Of a stretch of DNA of 6,063 nucleotides, positions 1 to 5,617 are shown piece after piece. Below the pieces are notes generated by a model. It saw only the letters and a program-made list of their open reading frames with translations, was not told where the DNA came from and ran no database searches. Position 1 is the stretch's first letter; every line of letters begins with the position of its first letter. The stretch is taken from the NCBI GenBank assembly GCA_003501375.1, contig DNPO01000361.1:1260-7322 (forward strand). Direction: 5' to 3'. The translations under genes and the position numbers were made by a program. The DNA comes from Candidatus Sumerlaeota bacterium (GTDB taxonomy: Bacteria > Sumerlaeota > Sumerlaeia > UBA8349).

Positions 1-16
1 GGGGAACGCGTTCCCC
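1..16. repeat. Perfect 16-bp GC-rich palindrome
   Basis: The first 16 bases, GGGGAACGCGTTCCCC, equal their own reverse complement. The C-run at 13-16 could instead pair with the G-run starting at 20 (CCCC-AGC-GGGG), so alternative folds compete. No open reading frame of note covers it, and it abuts the hairpin at 27-43. It may be part of a composite terminator or a dispersed intergenic element. Its left context is cut by the window edge, so its function cannot be decided from here. Confidence 0.5.
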
Positions 17-26
17 AGCGGGGGTA

Positions 27-56
27 TGGGGGCAGCGCCCCCACGGTGTTTGTTTT
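27..56 (+). terminator. Probable rightward intrinsic terminator of an upstream gene
   Basis: Bases 27-33 (TGGGGGC) pair perfectly with 37-43 (GCCCCCA) around a 3-nt loop, giving a very stable 7-bp stem. Downstream on the + strand is a T-rich but interrupted tract (GTGTTTGTTTT, 46-56). No T-run follows the stem on the minus strand, so the polarity is rightward. It would end a gene left of the window and separate it from thiH. The T-tract is imperfect and starts a few bases after the stem, so confidence is moderate. Confidence 0.45.
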
Positions 57-145
57 AGGGGTTGGGGGGTTGCATTTAGTAGAGAGGAGGAGTAGGTTGA
101 GAGGTAATTTTTTGTCGTTGGAAGGCAAACGGCACCGATAGAACC

Positions 146-149
146 GAGG
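146..149 (+). promoter_or_regulatory. Weak ribosome binding site for thiH
   Basis: GAGG lies 10 nt upstream of the ATG at 160, which is slightly long spacing. A second in-frame ATG at 175 has no purine-rich site at a usable distance, so the first ATG is preferred. The leader at 61-159 shows no recognisable TPP riboswitch (no CTGAGA-type core) and no convincing sigma-70 promoter. Confidence 0.45.
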
Positions 150-159
150 CTTTTTTAAA

Positions 160-1305
160 ATGAACAAGCATGAAATGGGAACGATTCCCGATTGGCTGGA
201 CCCCACCCCGTGGTTGGCTATTACCCGCGAAGCCGACTCCGCACGCGTAGCGGCAGCGATAGCAGCAAACGACTCAAGCGAAGCACGCCTGGCAACCCTC
301 TTGTCCCCCGCAGCAAGACAACCCATCTTTCTGGAGAAAATGGCCCGCAAAGCGCAAGCGCTCACCCGGCGTCACTTTGGCAACACCATCGCCCTGTACG
401 TCCCGCTGTACCTCTCCAATTATTGCACCGGCGGCTGCGCCTACTGCGGCTTCGCCTCCGACCGCAGTCAACCCCGCGCCAAATTGAGCTGGCAGGAACT
501 GGAAGAAGAACTCCTCGCCATCAAGGCATTGGGTTTTGAAGACATTTTATTACTCACCGGCGAACGCCACAAAGAAGCACGATTTGACTACCTGCTGAAA
601 AGCGTGCAGGAAACCGCCAAGCATTTTCACAATGTCACCACGGAAACTTACGCGTTATCGGTTGGAGAATACCGCCAGCTCACCGATGCCGGTTGCACAG
701 GGATGACGATTTACCAGGAAACCTTCGATCCGGTGTTGTACGAAAAAATGCACCGCTGGGGCGAGAAACGCGTTTACAAATGGCGCATCGAAGCGCCCGC
801 TCGCGCATTGGAAGGCGGCTTCCGCACCGTCGGACTCGGTGCATTGCTTGGGTTGGGCGACCCCATGTTTGACCTGATCAGTTTGTTCCGACACGTCCGG
901 TTTTTGCAAAAGCATTATTGGCGTGCGGGCATTTCCGTTTCGTTCCCACGCATCTGCCACCAGACTGGCGACTGGAAAGCGAAACACTTTGTAGACGAGC
1001 GACAACTGGCGCAAATCATCTTTGCCTTCCGCCTCTGCCTGCCCGAAACGCCCCTGACGCTTTCCACACGTGAAGAGCCAGCCTTCCGCGACGGCATTGC
1101 GGGCTTGGGCATCAATCGCATGAGCATCGCCAGCAAAACCACCGTCGGTGGTTATCGCCACGACGCCGAAACCGGCGGGCAATTCGACATTCAAGACCCG
1201 CGCAGCATCGAAGCATTCTGCAACATGCTGCGCGCCAAGGGACTGGAACCGATCTTCAAAAACTGGGAAGCGGTTTATCGCGACGGCGAACCCGCGCTGT
1301 TGTAG
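160..1305 (+). CDS. thiH: 2-iminoacetate synthase ThiH (radical SAM, thiamine thiazole synthesis)
   Basis: ThiH cleaves the side chain of L-tyrosine by a radical SAM reaction. It releases p-cresol and gives dehydroglycine (2-iminoacetate), which the thiazole synthase ThiG uses with ThiS-thiocarboxylate and deoxyxylulose phosphate. The protein is cytoplasmic, 381 aa, close to the E. coli length of 377. The radical SAM cluster motif CxxxCxxC is C89, C93, C96, directly after the family-typical VPLYLSNYC. Other ThiH-like blocks are LLTGE (131-135), YQETFD (185-190), GLGALLGL (225-232), SVSFPR (259-264) and LSTRE (301-305). Similarity to E. coli ThiH runs the full length. It lacks the C-terminal extension and second iron-sulfur cluster of HydG, the main look-alike. 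No thiG, thiS or thiF lies in the window: non-coding DNA precedes it and a terminator follows directly, so it may be monocistronic. The ATG at 160 follows a GAGG; Met6 is a weaker alternative start. Confidence 0.95.
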   Translation: MNKHEMGTIPDWLDPTPWLAITREADSARVAAAIAANDSSEARLATLLSPAARQPIFLEKMARKAQALTRRHFGNTIALYVPLYLSNYCTGGCAYCGFASDRSQPRAKLSWQELEEELLAIKALGFEDILLLTGERHKEARFDYLLKSVQETAKHFHNVTTETYALSVGEYRQLTDAGCTGMTIYQETFDPVLYEKMHRWGEKRVYKWRIEAPARALEGGFRTVGLGALLGLGDPMFDLISLFRHVRFLQKHYWRAGISVSFPRICHQTGDWKAKHFVDERQLAQIIFAFRLCLPETPLTLSTREEPAFRDGIAGLGINRMSIASKTTVGGYRHDAETGGQFDIQDPRSIEAFCNMLRAKGLEPIFKNWEAVYRDGEPALL

Positions 1306-1315
1306 CCTAAAATTA

Positions 1316-1406
1316 AAAGCGGGATACACGGAAGTTATAAAAAAGATGGGAATTATGAATCACTCATAGTTCCCATCTTTTTTATAACTCCCCTATATCC
1401 CGCTTT
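1316..1406. terminator. Large bidirectional terminator palindrome between thiH and flgE
   Basis: The inner arms are a perfect 20-bp inverted repeat, 1333-1352 against 1370-1389. Inside it, after one T/G opposition (1353/1369), five more pairs close a 5-nt loop at 1359-1363. The outer arms 1316-1326 and 1396-1406 are a perfect 11-bp repeat. Symmetric 6-nt spacers (1327-1332 and 1390-1395) join inner and outer arms. The inner stem is bordered by A6 (1339-1344) and T6 (1378-1383), so either transcript would form a GC-containing hairpin followed by six U. This is the classic layout for terminating convergent genes, here thiH from the left and the fliJ-flgE operon from the right. The total length of 91 nt is larger than termination needs. 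Confidence 0.9.
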
Positions 1407-1428
1407 GCCCCTCACTCAACCGGTAAAA

Positions 1429-2691
1429 TTATCGCTTCATCTCGATCACTGTTTGCAACATCTCATCCCCGGTCGTTACCACCTTGGCGTCGGACTGGTA
1501 CGCACGTTGCGTGGTAATCATCTCGGTCAGTTCCTCGGTCAAGTCCACATTGGAAAGTTCCAATGTGCAGGAAGCAACCGTCCCCAAACTCCCCGTGTCC
1601 GCCGTACCATACACGGCTTCGCCAGAGTCAGGAGTCGAAATGTAAAGGTTGCTGCCCACGCTATCCAAACCGGCCTCACTGGCAAAGGACGCAACTGTCA
1701 ATGCGGCCACATTGCGCGTAACGCCATTGCTGAACGTTCCAACAATATTCCCCGAAGTATCAATATCAATGGCCGTCAAGGTACCAGACGCGTAACCATC
1801 CTGCGTAATGGAAGTGGCAGCGGAATCCGAAGACGTTTGCGTACTACCCGAAAAATCAAAAGTTACAGCCTGACTCGCCGTGGCTCCATTGGTAAAACTG
1901 TATCCCGTGGACGAAGTCGTCGTTTGCGAAGCCAAGGTTCCATCGCTATTAAAACTCAGCGTTCCCGTCTCACACACCTGTGCCGTCCCGGAAGTTCCAC
2001 CGGCTAAATCGCCCCCATCTACCGCAACATTGTACGACCACTCATTGTCCGCTGTTTTGGTAAAGTATACCGTTGCCGTATGCTCAGCGCCTAAAGAATC
2101 ATAAAGTGTCACAGTCGTCGAAAAATTGCTGGTGGCATCCGCATCGGTAATATCAAAACCCGTAGCAGATAAAACCTCGCTATCCGAATCCAAATTCACA
2201 TCCGCAGTAATGGTAGTCGTAGGATTGGCCGGTGAAGTCGAAGAGGTCAGCGCGATGTTGCCCATCGCACTGCTCAGCGTGGTTCCCGTAGAATCGTATG
2301 TGTATCCCTGGACGTATAATCCGCTGGAATTAACTAGGTAGCCATCAGAATCAATAGTAAATGCACCAGCACGCGTATAGTAATCAGCAGTCCCGTCGGA
2401 AACAACAAACCAGCCGGTTCCATTGATGGCGCAATCAGTTTCCACAGAAGTGCTTTCGAAAGAACCCTGGGTAAGAATGGTTTGCACCGATTCAAGACGC
2501 ACACCACGTCCCAATTGAGAAGACCCGCCGGGGGTATTGATGGACATGCTCAGCAAGTCCGCAAACTCGGAGCGGCTCGACTTATACCCCACCGTATTTA
2601 CGTTAGCAATGTCATTGCTAATAACTTGCATGTTTTTACTCATAGCCTGCAAGCCGCTGATGCTTGCGTAGAGTGCGCTGGTGATAGACAT
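1429..2691 (-). CDS. flgE: Flagellar hook protein FlgE
   Basis: FlgE is the subunit of the extracellular hook, the curved joint between rod and filament. It is exported by the flagellar type III system and polymerises under the FlgD cap. The protein is 420 aa (E. coli about 402). The N-terminal rod/hook motif is at residues 5-36 (SALYASISGLQAMSKN, then NDIANVNTVGYK). The TQGSFEST block at 74-81 leads into the D1 region, and TADVNLDS (162-169) matches the usual hook NLDS block. The C-terminal rod/hook domain is at about 377-419 (ELSNVDLTEELTEMI, TQRAYQSDAKV). The length argues against FlgG or FlgF (about 250-260 aa). Residues 108-325 are rich in Ser, Thr, Gly and Asp with a single lysine (K212). 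Cysteines C87, C240 and C375 are unusual for a hook protein. It is the last gene of the operon, 54 nt after flgD, with AAGGAG (2698-2703 on the complement) 6 nt before the ATG. Confidence 0.93.
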   Translation of the reverse strand: MSITSALYASISGLQAMSKNMQVISNDIANVNTVGYKSSRSEFADLLSMSINTPGGSSQLGRGVRLESVQTILTQGSFESTSVETDCAINGTGWFVVSDGTADYYTRAGAFTIDSDGYLVNSSGLYVQGYTYDSTGTTLSSAMGNIALTSSTSPANPTTTITADVNLDSDSEVLSATGFDITDADATSNFSTTVTLYDSLGAEHTATVYFTKTADNEWSYNVAVDGGDLAGGTSGTAQVCETGTLSFNSDGTLASQTTTSSTGYSFTNGATASQAVTFDFSGSTQTSSDSAATSITQDGYASGTLTAIDIDTSGNIVGTFSNGVTRNVAALTVASFASEAGLDSVGSNLYISTPDSGEAVYGTADTGSLGTVASCTLELSNVDLTEELTEMITTQRAYQSDAKVVTTGDEMLQTVIEMKR

Positions 2692-2697
2692 GATATG

Positions 2698-2703
2698 CTC
2701 CTT
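2698..2703 (-). promoter_or_regulatory. Ribosome binding site of flgE
   Basis: The complement reads AAGGAG, 6 nt upstream of the flgE ATG at 2691. This well-formed site fixes the start, which also begins with the expected MSITSALYASISGL hook N-terminus. The 54-nt flgD-flgE gap shows no terminator or convincing promoter. Confidence 0.8.
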
Positions 2704-2745
2704 TTGTATCCTACAACCTTCTTAATTGCTTCGAAATGCACTGGA

Positions 2746-3435
2746 CTAATCGGTGTGCGACGTTACTCCATAAAGAGCGCTGAGGGCCAACAACGTCCCG
2801 CTTTCAGTCTGCAAATAATATGTCCCGTCGCTAATCACCACACCGGTTACTTCTTCCTTGACCAGCGTGGCGCTGGTAACAGAATCGCCCGCCGAATCAG
2901 TGGCAGTTACAGTAAAGGTATAGTCGCCAGCGGCCAAGGCATCACCGTCATCATCTAAGCCATCCCACGAGACGCTATCCGTGCCAGCATCCAAAGCCCC
3001 TGCATCAATCGTACGAACCAATGTCCCGCTAGAATTATAAATTTTGATGGTCACAGCGGAAGCATCCGATGACAGGGCAAAGTTAATATCACTGGGCGTT
3101 TCACCGCTGGTGGCAATCGTCAAGGAATCGCCATCGTACAGCACATCGTCTCCGATGAGGCTGCTCATGGTACTGCTGCTCAAACTCGATGTAATCGTGT
3201 CGCTCAACGTGCTCAGCGTATCGTTCAGATCCGTCAACTGCGTCAGGCTACTGAACTGCGCCAACTGCGAAGCGAATTCCGAAGAATCCTGAGGATCGGT
3301 GGGATCCTGGTTTTGCAACTGAGTAATCAGCAGGGTGAGAAAATCCGTTGACGTCATCTCGTCATTGGACGAGGCGGTAGTATATAGCGAAGACGTGCTG
3401 CTTGTGCTGGTCAGAGAACTAATTGTCGATGACAT
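2746..3435 (-). CDS. flgD: Flagellar hook-capping protein FlgD
   Basis: FlgD forms the temporary scaffold at the tip of the growing hook and promotes FlgE assembly; it is exported by the flagellar type III apparatus. The protein is 229 aa, a normal length for the family. The hallmark N-terminal block is at residues 31-70 (DFLTLLITQLQNQDPTDPQ, then EFASQLAQFSSLTQL). A tudor-like half begins near 94 (LIGDDVLYDG) and is completed at 196-224 (VTGVVISDGTYYLQ to YGV). Between them is the FlgD Ig-like domain with its W157-D158-G159 and GDYTFTVTATD (170-180) pattern. The first 30 residues are almost entirely Ser and Thr. There is no Lys, Arg or His before K131, and only three Lys/Arg in the whole protein against 33 Asp/Glu. 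The gene lies 27 nt after fliK and has the strongest ribosome binding site in the window, suggesting high output. Confidence 0.93.
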   Translation of the reverse strand: MSSTISSLTSTSSTSSLYTTASSNDEMTSTDFLTLLITQLQNQDPTDPQDSSEFASQLAQFSSLTQLTDLNDTLSTLSDTITSSLSSSTMSSLIGDDVLYDGDSLTIATSGETPSDINFALSSDASAVTIKIYNSSGTLVRTIDAGALDAGTDSVSWDGLDDDGDALAAGDYTFTVTATDSAGDSVTSATLVKEEVTGVVISDGTYYLQTESGTLLALSALYGVTSHTD

Positions 3436-3442
3436 GATAGAG

Positions 3443-3449
3443 CCTCCTC
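3443..3449 (-). promoter_or_regulatory. Strong ribosome binding site of flgD
   Basis: The complement reads GAGGAGG, 7 nt before the flgD ATG at 3435. It is a near-ideal Shine-Dalgarno sequence at near-ideal spacing and the best in the window. It lies in the 27-nt fliK-flgD gap and fixes the flgD start. Confidence 0.85.
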
Positions 3450-3462
3450 AAAAAATATCCGC

Positions 3463-4899
3463 TTATGCCGCGGCGGGTTCCAATTCCTCAAAAGTGAATT
3501 CCACCTGATCCTTCTTGAACCCCTGCCGGGCTAATTCATCCCGCATATCCTGCTGATGCTGCTGGAGAAAACTCTGCGTATCGGGATTGTCCGAACCGAC
3601 ATGCGCCTGCACATTATTGTTATCATCTATCGTCAATTGAATCTGCACATGCCCCAGAGCAGGCGGGTCCAACTGGATGGTTGCTTTCATACTGCTACTA
3701 TCAAACTGCACGCTGCCGCGCATCCGATCCACCATGTCCGTCAATGCCGCTTGTGTCTGCGGGACTACGCTGTCTAACGGAGTTGTAGGAGCGGCAGTTG
3801 CAGGGGAAGCAACGGTGGTCACCGAAGACTGTTGCTGCGCCAGCGCTGCAAGCGATGCATCCGTTGCTTTCGCGTCGTGCAACTTTTCCTGCGGCTTATT
3901 ACGCCGCGCATCATCCAACTGCTGAACGACGGATTGTAATTTTTCCACAGCAGATTGCGTATCATTCGACGATAAGTCAACCGCCAGCAAACCAGGAACG
4001 GCGCTTTCAGCATCTGCCATATCAGAGGGGAGGGCATTGACCAAATCGGAGACAAAGTACAAAACATCAGGAAGAACAGAATCGCCATCCAGCGAAACAC
4101 CAAGGGGGGCGCTGACTGAAACAAAATCAGCAGATGGGGTAACCACCTGAACAACCGATGCCAAAATCCCTGCGCTGCTGGTCGAGTCCGTTCCCGTAAC
4201 AGTCTCGCCCAGCAACGCAGCGATGCTATCCGTCCCCGCTACAGCGGCGGACGGCGTTTGCACATTCGAAACTTTCTGAAGCAAAGACTGCAATTCCTGC
4301 ACGACAGAACCAAGCGCTTGAACTACCTGCGCTTGCGTACCCGTGCTGCTGGAAGTGGAAAGCGTACCCAGCAAATCGCTTAAATTTTTAATTGAGGGTA
4401 AAACAGTGGAGGACTGCTGTTGCGCCAGGCCCATCATTCCCAGCAAGGCGCTCATCAAATCTACACTATCAGTTGCGGTGGTCTCGTCGGACTGGTCGGA
4501 GGAAACGATCGCAGAAAGCGACTCCGTTGCATCCGTCGACTCCGTGGTCGTTGCCTGCCCGCTCTGCAACACCCGGGCCAACGCCAACAATTCCTGAGTC
4601 GTCACAGCCGAAGAAGAGGACGTGCTGTCGCCCTGAAACAGGGCAAGAAGAGAGTCGAGAGAAGTATCCGTCGCCGTTTGCTTACTCGACTGCACATTTT
4701 TCTGCAACGTACCCAACACCACTTGCGAAGCGCTACTTTTGGCGGTGGTTGCGCTCGCGCTCATTTCCTGCTTAAAAAGCCCAGCAAAGCCCTTCGTCTG
4801 GGCGGAAGCATTTCCAGAAGATACAGTTGTCGCAATCGTTTTAACCGCAACGTCCGCGGTCGGGACAAAGGACTGAACCGAGCAACTGGTCATGAGCAT
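3463..4899 (-). CDS. fliK: Flagellar hook-length control protein FliK
   Basis: FliK is an exported molecular ruler. Its C-terminal domain contacts FlhB when the hook reaches its set length and switches export from hook/rod to filament substrates. The protein is 478 aa, within the broad family range. The diagnostic part is the C-terminal Flg_hook domain at about 389-470. It has LDPPALG at 410-416, then alternating strands (HVQIQLTI, NNVQAHVGSDNP) and the helical LQQHQQDMRDELARQGF, ending in a Glu-rich tail. The preceding roughly 350 residues are low-complexity Ser, Thr, Gln, Val and Ala, as expected for the poorly conserved ruler region. FAGLF at 38-42 resembles an N-terminal export or hook-interaction patch (inference). 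The gene starts 7 nt after motE. The ATG at 4899 has almost no spacing from the GCGGA purines, while the in-frame ATG at 4893 (Met3) is spaced better, so the true protein may be 476 aa. A cysteine at residue 6 is unusual for a secreted flagellar protein. Confidence 0.9.
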   Translation of the reverse strand: MLMTSCSVQSFVPTADVAVKTIATTVSSGNASAQTKGFAGLFKQEMSASATTAKSSASQVVLGTLQKNVQSSKQTATDTSLDSLLALFQGDSTSSSSAVTTQELLALARVLQSGQATTTESTDATESLSAIVSSDQSDETTATDSVDLMSALLGMMGLAQQQSSTVLPSIKNLSDLLGTLSTSSSTGTQAQVVQALGSVVQELQSLLQKVSNVQTPSAAVAGTDSIAALLGETVTGTDSTSSAGILASVVQVVTPSADFVSVSAPLGVSLDGDSVLPDVLYFVSDLVNALPSDMADAESAVPGLLAVDLSSNDTQSAVEKLQSVVQQLDDARRNKPQEKLHDAKATDASLAALAQQQSSVTTVASPATAAPTTPLDSVVPQTQAALTDMVDRMRGSVQFDSSSMKATIQLDPPALGHVQIQLTIDDNNNVQAHVGSDNPDTQSFLQQHQQDMRDELARQGFKKDQVEFTFEELEPAAA

Positions 4900-4906
4900 T
4901 CCGCTC

Positions 4907-5617
4907 TTATGGCTTGTCTCCCTGGGAATGCACCAAGCGCCGCTCCCCGATGTCCTTGAGACGCTTCAGCCTTAGAACTTTCTCCGATTCCTGTCCGATG
5001 TCCGTACCGGCAGGCGTATCTTTCATTTGTTCTACATCAGCGCGCATAGCGGTCAAAATCCCACTCGACTGCGATGCGGACATCTGCTTCAGCACTTCAA
5101 TTACCAGCCCAATTTCCATTTGGTTGAAGTACTTCGCGGCGGCTTGGGGCTCCATGCCGCGGTAAATCTTCACCGCCGCTGCCAATTCCTCTTGCTTCTT
5201 CTCGCTGAGTCCGGTGTTCAGTTTGGCCAAGTCCTGGTCCAACTTCTTCCGATTCTCACCCAGTTCATTCAACTTGACGTCAATATCCTTTTTGATCGCC
5301 TGAAGCGCCTGCTCGCGCCGCTCCAAATCGCGTTCCCGGTCATCGAGTTCCTTCTCGCGTCGCCGAAACGCCTGCTGCGCTTCCTTAACAGCCGAGGGAT
5401 TCTCCATCAACCCCGCCGCTTCCTCGCCACCCGAGCGTTCCTTGCTTGAGGCAGTTTTTGCCGTGGAAGTGGTAGGCGAATCCTTCCGCTCAGAAGCGGA
5501 GAATGCAGCTGGGATGCCAACATGCAAACAAAGAGGCAAACTTTCCATAAGTACAATCATGGCAATGATCTTAAAAGCGCGTCGCCGGGCCTGGGGGAGT
5601 GAGAGAGAAGCGGACAT
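4907..5617 (-). CDS. motE: MotE/FlbB-like flagellar motor protein with MgtE-N-type domain
   Basis: MotE/FlbB-type proteins are inner-membrane-anchored, periplasmic coiled-coil factors linked to the stator or motor. The protein is 236 aa. A basic cluster R11-R13 and K16 precedes a hydrophobic stretch at about 17-39, probably a signal anchor with the rest periplasmic. Residues 43-75 are a polar linker. Residues 77-146 form a long charged coiled coil (REKELDDRERDLERREQAL). Residues 149-192 match the small MgtE N-terminal-like repeat (YRGMEPQAAAKYFNQM, then VIEVLKQMSASQSSGIL). No transporter membrane domain is present, so it is not a magnesium transporter. The hydrophobic segment contains Glu25 and His32, which is odd; a cleaved signal peptide ending near Ala41 is the alternative. 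The start overlaps the fliJ stop by one base (TGATG) and has AGGAAGG 9 nt upstream. The product call is good; the symbol motE rather than flbB is less sure. Confidence 0.75.
   Translation of the reverse strand: MSASLSLPQARRRAFKIIAMIVLMESLPLCLHVGIPAAFSASERKDSPTTSTAKTASSKERSGGEEAAGLMENPSAVKEAQQAFRRREKELDDRERDLERREQALQAIKKDIDVKLNELGENRKKLDQDLAKLNTGLSEKKQEELAAAVKIYRGMEPQAAAKYFNQMEIGLVIEVLKQMSASQSSGILTAMRADVEQMKDTPAGTDIGQESEKVLRLKRLKDIGERRLVHSQGDKP

Noticed and set aside
20..69. Four-run G-quadruplex
   Set aside because: Four G-runs exist, but the middle loop would be about 25 nt and several Gs are already in a stable hairpin; kept only as part of a weaker finding.
61..159. TPP riboswitch or a sigma-70 promoter before thiH
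   Set aside because: No conserved TPP aptamer core is seen. The best promoter-like pair (TTGCAT at 70 and TAGGTT at 93) matches the -10 consensus poorly.
160..1305. HydG, the [FeFe]-hydrogenase maturase paralogue of ThiH
   Set aside because: The protein is about 90 residues too short and lacks the C-terminal cluster-binding extension; blocks match ThiH end to end.
655..1329. A 224-codon open frame on the minus strand across thiH
   Set aside because: It lies antisense to a clearly conserved gene, resembles no family and has no ribosome binding site; it follows from the codon bias of thiH.
1405..2007. A 200-codon + strand open frame opposite flgE
   Set aside because: Its translation is Arg- and Gly-rich low complexity, as expected from the reverse of Ser/Thr/Asp-rich codons, and it begins inside the terminator region.
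4420..4959. A 179-codon + strand open frame opposite fliK and motE
   Set aside because: Arg-rich shadow translation spanning the junction of two real genes, with no family resemblance.
4907..5617. Magnesium transporter MgtE
   Set aside because: Only the small N-terminal-like helical repeat is present; CBS and transporter membrane domains are absent, and the context is flagellar.
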